Shown here: positions 22,056-35,420 of the stretch, piece by piece
Layout: each line of letters opens with the position of its first letter
How positions within the stretch are numbered: the stretch's first letter is position 1
From: Penicillium oxalicum
Lineage: Eukaryota > Ascomycota > Eurotiomycetes > Eurotiales > Aspergillaceae
Length of the DNA stretch: 64,000 nt
Reading direction: 5' to 3'
Assembly (NCBI RefSeq): GCF_001723175.1
Contig: NC_064655.1
Coordinates: 682,001 to 746,000 of the forward strand
The notes under the pieces: generated by a model
The model's input: only the letters and a program-made list of their open reading frames with translations
Databases searched by the model: none
What the model was told of the DNA's origin: nothing
Position numbers and translations under genes: made by a program

Positions 22056-25000
22056 ATGCGCTTCTTCCAGAAGCTGGCGGGATACCCTCGACTGCTTGTT
22101 GCAGCAAGCCCGTCCAACCTCGACATTGGCTTGCTTCTTGCAGGCTTGGCGAGCTCCATTGCTTCTGGTGTACCCTTTCCGATCATTGGAATTATATTTG
22201 GTCAGTTACTGGATGATTTCAACTCGGTGACATGCGAGGAGACCACCAGTACAAGTTCACCAGAATCGGATGCCAGATATCAAAGCGATATAAACAGCAA
22301 AATCTTGCTGATCGTATATCTGGCGATTGCACAATTTGTCCTCATTTATGTGCACCTGTCATGCTGGACGATGTTTGGCGCACGTCTTTCACAGAGGCTG
22401 CGGGAAAGCTATCTGAGAAATCTCCTTCGCCAAGAGCCCTCCCACTTTGACGACTTGACGCCAGGTGAGGTAGCTTCTCGATTGAGCAGTGATATTCAAA
22501 CAATCCGCTCGGGTACATCGGAGAAAGTGGGAATTGTGATCGCAGCAATCTCATTTTTCGTCACGGCATACATTGTTGCGTTTATCAAATACTGGGAGCT
22601 CGCTGCGATCCTTCTCTCGCTGATTCCAGCCTACCTTCTCATGTCACTTGTTGGAAGTCACTTCATCGAGAAGTATGCTGGATCAATGTCTGATTATGCT
22701 GCCTCTGCCGCAACGATCGCCTCTGAAGCACTCTCAAACATTGTCGTTGTTCACGCTTTTGGTGCGAATGCTCGACTGGAACAGAAGTTCTCCCGAGCTT
22801 TAAAGTTAGCGGAGCACGAAGGATTGAAGAAAGCAGCAGCTGTCGGCGCCCAGTCCGGGGTTTTGTACTTTATCGCCTATGGTGCGAATGGCCTCGCATT
22901 CTGGCAAGGTGCGCATCGAATCGCTGATGCGGTGAATGGCAAATCCCCTGGTGTCACTGTTGGTGCGACTTTTACTGTCATATTCATCTTGATTGAAGGT
23001 AAATCTTTGAAATGCCCTTATGATCGAATTCATGATTAACAAATTTGAAAGCAACCTTGTTGTTGAGCCAGGTCGCACCATTCCTGCACCTCTTCATTCA
23101 GGCCGTCGCTTCGCATTCTAAATTACGAGAAGACATTGACCGACAATCGTTGATTGACGCCACTGGATCAACCGGCTTACGCATTTCTCAAGCCGATGGT
23201 GGCTTCGAGTTTAGAAACGTTTCGTTCACCTATCCGTCCCGACCGGAGATCAAGGTTCTGGACAATATCACTCTGTCACTCCCTGCAAAGAAGCATACGG
23301 CGCTTGTCGGTCTTTCTGGAAGTGGAAAATCAACCATTGCAGCGCTGTGCACAAGACTATACGACCCAACCGAGGGACAGGTGTATTTTGATGAGAAAGC
23401 TCTACCTGATCTCAATCTTCGCGATTTACGAGGATTTTGCAGCCTGGTACAGCAGGAACCTTCGCTTTTGGATCGCTCGCTTCTTGAAAATATCGCGCAT
23501 GGCCTCATCAACTCGAGTAAACCTGATCACGAGCGACTGAGAGACGCGCTTCTCAGCTCCTCCCTAGCCGATCTTGCTTCTGAGGTTAGGGAAGGCAAAG
23601 AATTTGTGACTGCGGCAGAGACTTACGGTCCAGCTGTCCTTGAAATCGTGAATCTGGTCAAAAATGCCGCCGTTCTCGCAGATGCAGATGGCTTCATATC
23701 CAAACTTAGGGCCGGATATGGGACAACTGTAGGCTCCGCTGGCCGTCTGATCAGTGGTGGGCAGAAACAACGTATTTCGCTTGCCCGGGCCTTGGTGAAA
23801 GATCCCGCGGTACTTATACTCGATGAAGCGACTGCCTCACTTGACTCTAGAAGCGAGCAGCGTATCCAGAACGCTATCAACAATATTTCAAATGGTCGAA
23901 CTGTGATTACCATCGCTCATCGTCTCTCAACTGTCACGAAAGCCGACAACATCATTGTTATGCACAAAGGTGTCATTGTCGAGCAAGGGGACCATGCAAC
24001 CTTGATGGCAAAGGCCGGGACCTACGCAGGACTCGTAAACCTACAAACCCTCGGATCGGCATCCAACGACCGTCAAGCTTCACCCGGGGCGGACTGTAGT
24101 CGGTCAGATCAAATCTCTATGACGGAAACCGAGACGGAAAAGGTCAGTTCATCGGCCTACGGCAGTGAAAAACAAGAAGGGACCGAAGTTTCGACAACTG
24201 AGAAAACACCTGAAGACGATGGACAGAAAGACGAAGAGGAACTCGAGACACCACGCAAAAGCCTATGGTCATTAGTCAGAGGCTATTCTCCAGCTGTGAG
24301 ACCTCATCTCTTGACCGTCTTTGTAGGTCTTCTCGGTGCAAGTATCGTGGGCGGTGCTTTTTCAGGAGAAGCTGTCATTTTCGGCAACACTGTCGGAAGT
24401 CTGAATCCCTGCGAGGGCGCCGATAGTATACGCTCGAGCGGTAACTTCTTCGGCTTGATGTTCTTTGTCTTAGCAATCATTGAGCTTTTTGCAAATATGG
24501 CCAGCTGGACTGGGCTCGGATGGGTATCTGAGAAAATCGTGTATACTGTCCGAGTCTTGTCTTTCCGTTCACTTTTTGAGCAGGATTTGCAGTGGCACCA
24601 ATCAAAGAAGCGAACGCCTGCAATGCTTCTCTCATACATCACTCGTGATGGAAACGCTCTGGCTGGACTGAGTGGCTCTGTCATTGGCTCTCTTTTTTCG
24701 ATTTCGGTGAATCTCGTCGCCGCGATCGTTTTGACTCATATCATTGCCTGGAAGATTGCTCTCGTGTGTTTGTCACTGGTTCCACTGCTTCTCGGAGCGG
24801 GCCTGATGGAACTTCACATTCTCGGAAAGTTTGAAGAGCGTCATGAGAATGCATACACCAAATCTGTTGATATCGGTACGGAGGCGATCTCATCCATCAA
24901 GACAATTGCTTCCTTGTCTTTGGAGGAGGAAACCTTGAAGACCTACCAACGATCTCTCAAGGAACCACGGCAGGAGACGCTGAGAGTAACTCTTCTCGCT

Positions 25001-26089
25001 AGTTTCTGGCAGGCAATGACATATTTCCTCGGAAACTGTGTGAACGCACTCGCATATTGGTGGGGCTCAAAGCAGATCATCGCTGGAACTTACACCCAGA
25101 CTCAATTCTTAATCGTGGTTTTCTCACTTCTCGTGAGCGCTCTCTTGTGGAGTCAAATGTTTGCTCTTGCACCTGAACTTTCAAACGCACGCGCTGCTAT
25201 GGCCAGAATCCTCAGCCTGATTGAGATAGGCTCTGGCGGCATGACAGGTCGTATTCAAAATCCCTTGGGCGCACCGTCTGCGGACCGGGATCCCGAGGCC
25301 TGCAATACCAACAAAGAACCGAAAATCGCCGTAAATAGTGGCGCCCTACGAGTGCAATTCCGCGACGTGCACTTCGCTTATCCTGCTCGAGATGACATCA
25401 AAGTCTTGAATGGGTTGAGTCTCGATATCCAGCCTGGCACATTTTGTGCACTTGTTGGCCCAAGTGGTGCTGGTAAATCGACAATAATCTCACTCGTCGA
25501 AAGGCTCTACAAGCCAGAATCGGGCGGTGTATTCATTGATGGTGTTGACGTCACCAAGCACAATGAGGTGGCTTTCCGGAATGATATTGCTCTGGTTCCG
25601 CAAGAAAGTGTGCTGTTTGAGGGCAGTATCAAATTCAACATCGGTCTCGGCGCTCGTCCGGGACATGAAGCCACATTGGAGGAGATCCAAGAGGCGTGCA
25701 AACTCGCGAATATTCATGAAGTGATAATGAGTTTACCAAATGGCTATGAGACGCTCTGCGGGCCCAATGGAAATCAGTTTTCTGGTGGACAGAAACAGCG
25801 TCTCTCGATTGCTCGAGCACTCGTGCGAAAGCCCAGACTGCTGATTCTTGACGAATCCACGAGTGCACTAGATGCGGAGTCAGAACAGCTTTTACAAGAA
25901 GGTCTTGAGAGAGCCTCCGAGGGCATTACCGTTATTGCCATTGCTCATCGTCTCCGCACCATTCGAAAAGCAAACACCATCTTCTTGATTGAAGGTGGAC
26001 AGTGTGTCGATCATGGGACGCATGATCAATTGCTTGAACGTTCTGAGAGTTATCGAGAGAACGTCATGCACCAAACAGTAGCAACATGA
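22056..26089 (+). CDS. Full-length ABC transporter (ABCB type), SitT-like siderophore cluster exporter
   Basis: Predicted membrane exporter with two halves in the order TMD1-NBD1-TMD2-NBD2. Two exons (22056-22998 and 23052-26089) joined in phase 1 give 1326 residues, normal for a fungal ABCB protein. The 53-nt intron has donor GTAAAT and acceptor GAAAG. NBD1 has Walker A GLSGSGKST (Lys407), signature ISGGQKQR (Ser549) and Walker B AVLILDEATASLD. NBD2 has GPSGAGKST (Lys1123), FSGGQKQR and LLILDESTSALD. Both signature and Walker B sets are intact, so both ATP sites look active. A charged linker (about residues 670-730) joins the halves. An ABC gene (sitT) lies beside sidD in A. fumigatus, which supports a siderophore-related role. 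The substrate cannot be read from sequence, and multidrug export is the alternative. Confidence 0.93.
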
Positions 26090-27843
26090 AAACTGGAAAA
26101 TCGCGCTTCTAACACGTTATATACGCTACTTTTGTAGGTGTGAGATCAAGAAATGTCAGTACTTTCGCGCATTTTTTGGCTGAGCACATGGTATTTGATT
26201 TTTCAATTGATCATGAGATTTAATTTAAATGTTTTCAATGGGTCTTGATCAGATTCTGTAGAATTTATGGGTAGAACTCCATGTCAAGAGTGTTAACTTG
26301 AAGGCCATGATAATCCCGGCAGCCTACCAGCCGCAGAAGCCCTTCGACGAAGTTGAACTGCTCACTGCACACCATAACCAGCCTCAGACTTTGTCGGTCA
26401 TCCAATTCTCTTTCCCTCAATCTAATTGCTCTGTGATAACAGAGCTATTGCTTGGAGCTCCCGGTTTATGAAAGGAATAAGGTGATATGGCTGTGCTTGG
26501 GCATATGATAGAGTGAATAACGACCAAAGAAATGACAAAAGCCGATACATGCTCGACGATAATCGAGGACTAGTTTACTGCTTGTGATTATCTCCCTTAT
26601 GTGTCATCTCTCCACAAAATTCTGTTCGTTCCATATCTCGTTTGCAAGCATGTCCTCATCAATTACGATTTTGATGGCTCCTTTTGGCTGGTTTAGCCAG
26701 AATCTCACATCTGAGCTCAATTTTGACTTTTTCTCAGAGATTCTTACCTCGAGAGCGACGGTGAGAATATTTCTTGGATGGCCATGAGGTAGACGATGCA
26801 GTGCCCACGAGCAATCAGGCTCCTTGCTGTCGCTTCTGCTTTGGACTGTGGTCTGTCCCAGTCATTGTGTAGCCTTATCAAGCCTCATTGCTATAAGTGA
26901 TTCCAGAATAAATTTCTGGATGGCGTGCAAAGCAATTTCATGTGGGATAAGAGGCATTTTGGTCAGAAGTAGACGAAGTGAACTACCATATGAAGGACGG
27001 CTGGCGGTCCGATCCACGTCTAGGGAAGTCACGATCCATTCTCAGGGAACATCTTCTCACTTATATCAGTGAATAACACCCATTCACTTCATTTCCCTCT
27101 CGCATGGCTGAAACTTGCTCTTCTTTGAAGTTCCTGTTTTATAATGTGGTCTGACTGGCGTTTTCCTTTGTAGGGGAATCAGGGAAATCTCTTCATTGAA
27201 GGTTCAAGATTGTCAACATAGGAAGGCCGAGCCATCGCGACATAGCTAGAGTAGAACTGGGCAGCATTGCTTCACAGTGAGGTGATGACCAAAGAGGGCG
27301 AGCGCACCCGGCACAGTTCATATCCATACACCTCAGCACGACGGAGTTCTTGGGATGCTTCTTAGGGGTAAAAACTTAGGAAGAGCTTCCAATGTTACTA
27401 CACAAAGCCTTTATGTTGTAGATCGAACCCCACCCTTCCTTCAGTACGAGGGCTCACCTTACCTGAGTTTATGAGGGGCTACTAAGAAATCATGATTTCG
27501 GACAAAATACATGCTTGACCAATAGCAGTGGCCAAAACTCAAAGCTATATTGCCACTATGCAACTTCTGTTGTACCTCTATTTCGGAAAAATATAGATCG
27601 ATGCAAGTAGGTAGATACATCTGGAAAATTGAAAATTTTAGATTGGCACCAAAGGTCGACGTATTTGACGTCCAGTTTGATGTCACCCGGTATGTGTTGC
27701 GATCATGTACTCTCTCAAAACACCGGCAACTGTGTCACTCCGATTTTATTTTCCTTAATGTTTTGTGCTTGCGGAGCTTGTGGACAGAATCATTTGCCCG
27801 GAATTCCAAACAAGATTCAATATAGTTCCCACGTATAAAAAGA
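26090..27843. other. Convergent intergenic between the ABC gene and sidD
   Basis: 1.75 kb between two stop codons. It holds two 3' UTRs and no supportable gene. Short open frames near 26584 and 27550 have no domain. The sequence is more AT-rich than the coding flanks. Confidence 0.5.
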
Positions 27844-30800
27844 TCAAAAGATCGCGGCATCAAGCAGAATATCATCCGGGCATCTCGAAATCTCAGCAAA
27901 GATTGAAGCAAGATCATCAAGAATCTCAGACACCAATTCCGAATCTGTCTCAGAACCAACGGCTCCAACGTGCACATTTTCGCCTCGCAAGAAAGAGACT
28001 GTTTTGAACGGCAGCGGTGCATCACCATGCGGGTTAGAAACCTCAACTCGACATGATCCCTCAGCAAAATTCATGCTGTCAAAGTCATCGAAATCTTGAT
28101 GGTGAACAATGGAGTCGAAGTTCTTAATATCCGGGGTCCAAGATGTGCATTGCCTCGAGATCTGCTCAAAGCCGAGGAAATCATGCGCTGCCGACTCTGC
28201 ACTCTGCTTCTGGACACTATGCAGCAAATCCGCGGCCGTCCAATTCGGTTGGAACTTTACTCGAATTGGTGTGAGCTGATAGCATGGACCGACGACGTGC
28301 TCAACGTTGACAAGATCAATCATCCTACCCGAGGTGACGGAACCAAAGATGACGTCCGGTTTGCGCAAGCGACGCGCCAAGAGCAGAGCCCACGCTGCGG
28401 AAAGGACATTTGCGAGCGTAATGTCTCTCACTGGTTGGAAGGATTCAACAACCTTAGACTTGAAAACACCCTTATCGCCGAGCTGGCCCGATATTCCATC
28501 CAAAATTGACAAAGATGAGCCGTCCAGCAAAGTACTCCAATATCCCAGAGACTTCGCTTGGTGGCGAGAATCGGCTTTGTAGGTCATGTATGAAGAGAAC
28601 GGCTCATACTTTGAAATTGATCTCCCACAATACAATGCTTCCAAGTCTTGGAGCAACCTTGGCAGGGACACTCCGTCATAGAGCGCGTGGGAGAGGCCGA
28701 AGATCAAGCATCCCTTACCATGACCATCAACCGCATGAATGAACTTGAAGAACATAGAGCCTAGTGGATATTGCAGCCTGATGTCTTTTTCGCACAAGTC
28801 ATTCACGAAAGATGCAAGTTCACCATCAGTCTGGTGCGTTATCACAGAAGCATCTGCTTCACTCAAAACAACCTGGAAGAATCTCCCGTCTTTTTCAACA
28901 AACACCGTCCGTAAAATGTCATGCACCATGACCAGCTCCTGACAAGCCCGATGCAGTCGATCGCAGTCGATCGCATTGTTGAAATACAACATGTTGTACT
29001 GAACAGACGTGCGTGGCGTCTCGATGGTCCCTCGTATGTCCAGCGCCTGAGAATCCGTGACGGGATAGACATCTTGAACCAAGTCAGGAGAAATAACCAA
29101 TTTGCTTTGACGAATATCAGACAAAATGTGATCCGCAACAACCGGGTCGACCAGGCTGAAGTGCCTGTATGGCTGAGTCTTGGCTTTTTTCAAATTTCCC
29201 AGTTTCAACCTTTTTGCAGCATCGTTCAGCCGCATATACTGGAAGATATCTGCTATCGTCAATGTGTGGCCCTGGTTCCGCAGACTGGAGACTAGTTTCA
29301 TGGCAAGAACGGAGTCCCCGCCCAGCCGGAAGAAATTATCGTCCATTTCAATTTGATGCTCGTTCATTCCGAGCACATTCGCCCATTCCAATCGCAAGAT
29401 TTGCTCGGAGTCGCTCAAACACGCCATAGAGAGAGACTTATTCCACACTTCTTGCAGTCCTTGTTGGAATCTCTCAATGATTTGATCAGGGATCATCGCT
29501 GCGATCTGATTGATGTCGTGTTGCTTGGGGGGCAGCGTGTCGAGCACAATGTATGAAGAAGGCACCATGTGCGCTGGTAAAGAATCCCTGAACATTTTTT
29601 CGAGCCGTTTCATTGCCAAAACAAGCTCAGTGGATGCCGAGGCACAGACACTTATCATCGAAGCCGGCGATTCCGACTTCTTGGTTATCTCATAGCATTC
29701 AGGGAGCAAGGAGACAAGGCCCCGCTCAGCACGCTGCTCTGTAACGAAGACGACAAGGCTCAAATGTGGTTTTTCGTCCAACGTGGGATTCGGCTTTTCG
29801 ATTACACCAACGACCGCGCGAGCAAACGAAGGAAGACACCTGGAAAGATGAGTCTCAAGATCCGCAAGATCTACCACTTGACCATTTACAACAAGAACAT
29901 CATCTTTGCGTCCCAGGAACACAATGGTACCGTCCTCCTGTTGCTGCACAATGTCACCAGTTGCTTGTGTCTTGCCCTGCCGACCCACAAATTGCGAGCT
30001 CCCTGCTTGAAGCCAAGTGGGTGACTCCAAAATTTCGCCCGAGAGACAGTCGCCTTCCAGCCACAACTCACCAGGACAGCCGATGGGTGCGAGAAGAGAG
30101 GGATTGCGCAGATTGCAAATCCATTGAACCAGGGAAGGAGGATAGGATGATCCTGGCTTGGTGGAGATCTCGGCTCGAAGCTTGCGCGCTGATCGATCCA
30201 ATGACAGAGGAGCGAGCTGATTGCGTCTCCAAATTTCATTCATCTCATCCTCATGGACACAAGATATTTGGCCAATCGTCCGAGAGAGGTCTTTTGCTAG
30301 CTCGCAGCATGTGGCTTCGAGTTGAGCGAGAGTTCTTTCCATTTGCCTCACTGCGACCAGCTCGCAGTCGAAATTTGCACACACTCTGAAGCCCCCTTTT
30401 CGAATTCCACAAGCCAGCATCAGAGGGTAAGGATTGAAATGCAGGGCTTCGTGAACCACATCACCCTGGCTAAATCCAAGATCATCTCCCTCATAGTCTG
30501 GCTCTGGCTGTATAACTAAACCTGTGCCAGCCTCGCATGCATGTTGAGCATCTTCACTGACCTTACGAATGTTTTGCATCCCCATGTGCTGAAAAGGGGC
30601 TCGCGCGAGGACACTTTTCTGTACTGCTTGGAGATATGCCTCGACCGTGCTGTTTCGGGCAACACGAATGCGAATAGGCACGGTCGCAATGAGTGGGCCT
30701 ATGATACTCTCCACTCCAGGAAGAGGAACATCTCTGCCTGTGAGCGTCTCCCCGAATACCACGTCGTCGCTTCTCATGTACTGCGACGCAACGAGCGCCC

Positions 30801-33800
30801 AAGCTGCCCGGATGAAAGTGGCCAGTGTGAAAGGTGACCGGCTGTCAAGATTGAAGGATATGCTTCTTTCAATCGTACATTTTGGTTTTGGTAGATAATC
30901 ACGATATGGGAGACGTGGGAATTGCGGTCCAACTGCGGCGTTCAGCTCCTGTCTCCAGAACTCCCGCATGTCTGACTCATTTGTCTCATGCACAAATTTG
31001 ACAAAGTTCTTCATCTCCCCATCGGTTTTGACTTCAGAGCCTCCCAGGGCACTCCGGACTTTCTCAAGAATGAGGGGCTCCGACCATCCGTCGTATAGAA
31101 CGTGATGCACCGTCCAAACCATAAAACGCTTGCTGTGCCTCAGGTCGTCTACTATGGCGTATCGAGCAAGGCTTTGGCCTAGGTGCATTTTCTGCATTCG
31201 GTCGTCCTCAAGATAGCTTTCCAAATCTTCATGGTGGCTCCACTGAATATTCTCTTTTAGAACAACTTGTTGAAGTCCTGGATCTTGAAGCTGGACCAAG
31301 CGGCTGCGCAAGATTGGGCTTGCCGCAACCACAGCCTCCCATGCCTTTTTCCATTCGTCGATCTCAATATGCACCGGTATACACGCAACTCTTTGGGCGA
31401 CGTAGGCCTCGGTAGACTTCAATGAGAACGTAAACAAAGATTCTTGCGTTGGTGTGGACGGGTAGATGTCTTCGATTGCATTTCGAGGGACATCGCAAGC
31501 ATGTGCTGCCGCCATGCACGCACTTTCCACAGGCTGAGCGATCATGGAGAATGCATCGACCTCAATTTTCAAATTTTCTTGAAGTAAACTCGCGTTTTCT
31601 GCCATGGCTGCGAGAATTGGATGATCGAATATTTTTGTCACTGAAAGATCGACGCCGTGGCCCCGGCAGATGGAGACCAGACGCATGGCAGCCAGCGAGT
31701 CACCACCCAAGGCAAAGAAATTGTCATCGCTCAATATCGCTTCAGCATCGACCTTCAATACCTGGGACCATGCTTGCTTGAGACTCTTCTCCAATCCAGA
31801 CAGTTCCCTTGAGGCTGTTCTCCCTGGTTCCTGGCCCGTTTCTCGCAGGTCGACACTCATGCCAAACAGGCGAAGTCTTTTGCGATCGGTTTTTCCAGAA
31901 ATCAAGGTTGGCACATAATTGACTGGCACATAAGCGTTTGGAATCATGTACCGAGGGAGAATTCTCGTGATTTCCGTATTGGCACTGGAGAGCGCCTCAC
32001 TTTGTTCTGGGGTTAGTTTAACCGAACTAATGTCCGTGTGCTCTTGTCCTTTGGCCGAGCAGAAAGAAACGAATGCCACCAGTGTAGACTGGTTACCAGC
32101 TCCTTTCGGCGCGATCACTTCAGCGACAACTGTCGCCTCCGGCGGCAATTTTTTGTTGAGCTGACTTTCAATCTCTCCAAGCTCCACTCGTTGTCCACGA
32201 AGCTTGACTTGAGTGTCCTTCCGACCAACAAACACAATTCCACCATAGCCGTCCGGGTCGAACATTCCTAAATCACCGGTCTTATAAAGACGACCCTTCC
32301 TCCCCGCATGTTGTTTGTGGCCCGCAACGAGCCATGATGGGTCATGGATGAAGGCCGCTGCGGTCTTCTCAGGGTCATCCAGGTAGCCTTGACCAACAAT
32401 GGGGCCTTCGACAAGTAGCTCGCCAACCGCGCCGACGGGCAGCAGTGCTTCGTGGTTGTTTGGATCGACAATCCAAATAGCTGCCCCATTTCCCTGGCCG
32501 ATGGAAATGTAATCTTTGCCAGTCGCAGCACTGCTATTTATTGTACACCCAATGGTGCATTCGCAAGGACCGTATCCAATGACAATCCTGGTATCTTTAC
32601 CCCAGGAATTCACATCTGTCGCTGACGCTGCTTCGCCTCCCAGTCCCAGGATGTCAAGCGACTTGATCACGTCGGCGTCCAAGATTCGAGCCATGGAAGG
32701 GGTAATGCCAGCATAGTTAATCCTCATTTTACGGATCACGTGATTGATGTCGTTCAGCCGGTCTTCATCTGAAGGAATACAAAGACAACCACCATTTGCC
32801 AAAGTCAGCAGCATACTGTCAATGCTTACGTCAAACGCATATGATGCAAAGTCGAGAACCCTTGAAGTCTGCGTGTACCCGACCGCTGCCGCTCGAGGAA
32901 TGGCGCTGCTAGTGTACGTCTGATGCGAGATTTTAACACCTTTGGGTGTACCAGTGCTTCCCGACGTGAATATCACGTACATTAGAGCGAGAGTTGGTAC
33001 AGGCGGGATTTTGGGCACGACCTCGGACTCCGAGATGTGGGCAAATGTATCCACGTCGACGATAAACCTTGACCCTTCGGGCAGAATGAGCGAAGCGATC
33101 TCTTCTTGAGCGCGCGAGGAGATCATCCTCTTCGCATTGACTTGACGCGCCATGTTTTGTAGCCGCGCAAGAGGCAACGTTGGGTCCATGAGAACAAGAG
33201 TTCCGCCGGCTTTCATCACGGCAAGGACCGCGACGACTGTCCATCTTGACTTTTCAAAGCACACGGGTATGAAATCATGAAGAGCCACGCCCGCTGCGTG
33301 AAGTTGGCCAGCCAAATGACTCGAGAAGTTCTCGACCTCGCTGTATGTCAAGTGGCCGTCCCAGGATGCAATGGCCTCTTTGCTGGGGAACTCCCTGGAG
33401 CGCTCAGATATCACGTCATGCATACAAAAGTCATAGGTGGGAGGTAGGTCATGGTTCCACCTCCAGATCATTTCCAAGTCATGGTCTGTCGGGCCAAGTA
33501 GAGTCTCCAGTGTAGGTTTAGGGCTTTTCAAGCAGAGTTCAATCGTACACACCAACGCATCGATTTGTTGAGTAATGGCGGAAGGTTGAACTCTCTCAGA
33601 AGCCCACCGGGGGCAGACATTGACATGTCCATCTTTGCAAAAGACTCTTATTTGATTATCAGCCTAATATCATCGCGGTTAGTAAACAGTGCTCCAATCA
33701 ATGTTTTTGACACAAGGCTGGCTCACCACAACGCGGCTGTCTTCGCATGTGGAAAGAATTCTGTTGCCGAATACAAGCGAAGAGCAACCTATTTCCGTGC

Positions 33801-34185
33801 TGCGACGCATGTCTTTGACCCTTGAGACGTGTCGTGAGATCTCTTCCAATGCAGAATCCATTTCATTCTTCAGTACTGGAAGAACCTTGTCTGAAGACAA
33901 TGTCATCACGTCGCTCTCCAGTTTAGACGTTTCAATTTGAGACTCATATGCCCATTCGAAGCTCGCTTTGCCATCTTCGCTAGTTCGCAAAAGGCATATG
34001 AGCCAGGCGCACAAAACAATCTCTTCTCTCAGTCCTGTTGGAGAGGTGCCATCGTGACAAACAAGCTCCGCAATGGCAAAGCGTGTCGGTATTTGAGATT
34101 GGTGTTCCCTTGCCTCAGATTCGTGTTTCGAGGGAATCGACTGTTCAGATGAGATTGGCGTTTCGCCATGTTGCATGTTACTCAT
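27844..34185 (-). CDS. sidD: Fusarinine C synthetase SidD (nonribosomal peptide synthetase)
   Basis: NRPS joining three anhydromevalonyl-hydroxyornithine units by ester bonds into cyclic fusarinine C. Two exons (34185-33727 and 33663-27844) joined in phase 0 give 2092 residues, near the 2080 or so of the Aspergillus enzyme. The 63-nt intron has donor GTGAGC and a perfect TACTAAC branch point. Domains: N-terminal extension (1 to about 225), adenylation (about 230-760; YVIFTSGSTGTPKG at 382-395, YKTGDLG, catalytic Lys in GKTDRK at 743), carrier T1 (LGGDS, Ser809), condensation C1 (HHVLYDG near 1006), a shortened adenylation remnant keeping only late motifs (TGDIV, FLGRKDD), carrier T2 (LGGDS, Ser1604) and terminal C2 (SHALYDG, His1812). 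This A-T-C-(dA)-T-C order is that of SidD. Two SreA-type sites lie in the upstream region shared with sidJ. Confidence 0.96.
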
Positions 34186-35005
34186 TTTGATAGCAATGTG
34201 TGTACGGCCTGAGTCTTGGATCGCGGAAATCTTGTCGACCGTGAGAGCAAGAATAGCATTAGACTTAGATGAGCTGGGGACGAGCAGTTCATTCCGAAGC
34301 TGGGATTGAGGGATATCAAAATCAAGTCACCCCACCAGGAACCCTTCTGTCCGATCAAGAACTCACAAAAAATTAGACAATTTCTTGTGGGAATGCTCTC
34401 GTCAGGCAGACGAAAATGAATTATGGGTAGCGAAATATTCTATGTGTTATTATTTGGTCTCGCGGTAATGAGTGAAGTGAAGACGAATGGTACAGTATCG
34501 CAAAGGTCTTTCTGTGTATGTAGCTTGTAATACGGTACGCAAGATCCATACACGTGTATTCTATGTATGTATTGTATCCGATAGATTCCTCGGACTGGTA
34601 TTCACATACAGTAACGTGGATCCACTTCAATACTTAGCTGCAGTTGCGATTGAGCTCCAAATTTCATGCCGTGTCTCGGAGCCTCCCAGTGCAGGAAACG
34701 ATTAGATTTACCAGGATTCTGAGTCCATGAGCGTGTAGCTACCTGTATCGTGGAACAAAAACCTTCTCATGGAGGGCAGTAGAGCAGGGAGGTACGTGAA
34801 AAATATCACCTATTTTGCGAGACCAACGGTCTTTGAGCCGAGTAACTCAGACACACAAATCCCGCCTTGTGATAGATAGTAGCATTTTTTTATGGCATCC
34901 ACTAGTCTTTTATTCCCTTTTCTCGAAATTCAGAGGTACCATTAGCGATTCTCAAACGATCACGTACGTTTTCGTCATGTGCCAAGGGATTTCGGCAAAT
35001 CCATC

Positions 35006-35014
35006 TTATCAGAT
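35006..35014 (-). promoter_or_regulatory. SreA-type iron GATA site, 821 bp upstream of sidD
   Basis: TTATCAGAT on the plus strand reads ATCTGATAA on the minus strand, the sidD-coding strand. Exact match to ATCWGATAA. Confidence 0.6.
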
Positions 35015-35389
35015 CCCGCCCACCGGTGGCGTCTGGCAATTTAATCAGACCTATGTATGTACTCGTATGGCGATTGTAATTAACAATGTATGTACAAACG
35101 TACTCATAAGCTTTACTCGCTATGTTTCAGGCTGTATTGATAGTATCATAGTGCTGATTACTTGTACGCAGATATCTAGCATTACTTGATGGTTTGCACA
35201 TGAATGCTCCGACCAGAGTTGATGTAACACCTTACACTATAATACATAGAAATATATTACACGTGTAATAAGGTACCTGCCGATGTAATGGAAAATGCTC
35301 ATACATACAGCCTCGTGAAGCTCTGGTGTATGGCAGGTGTTTGCAGGCGTCAACTCTGTAACTCAGCGGGGTCGGGGCTCGCTACTGAT

Positions 35390-35420
35390 TGATAAATATT
35401 TTTCCCATCTGATAAATATT
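35390..35420 (+). promoter_or_regulatory. Direct repeat of GATA sites, 20 bp apart
   Basis: The 11-mer TGATAAATATT occurs at 35390-35400 and again at 35410-35420, a spacing of exactly 20 bp or about two helical turns. The second copy is part of the exact SreA-type site ATCTGATAA (35407-35415). The pair lies about 450 bp before the sidJ start. Confidence 0.65.

Noticed and set aside
29766..30389. 207-codon plus-strand frame
   Set aside because: Antisense to the sidD coding sequence; shadow frame.
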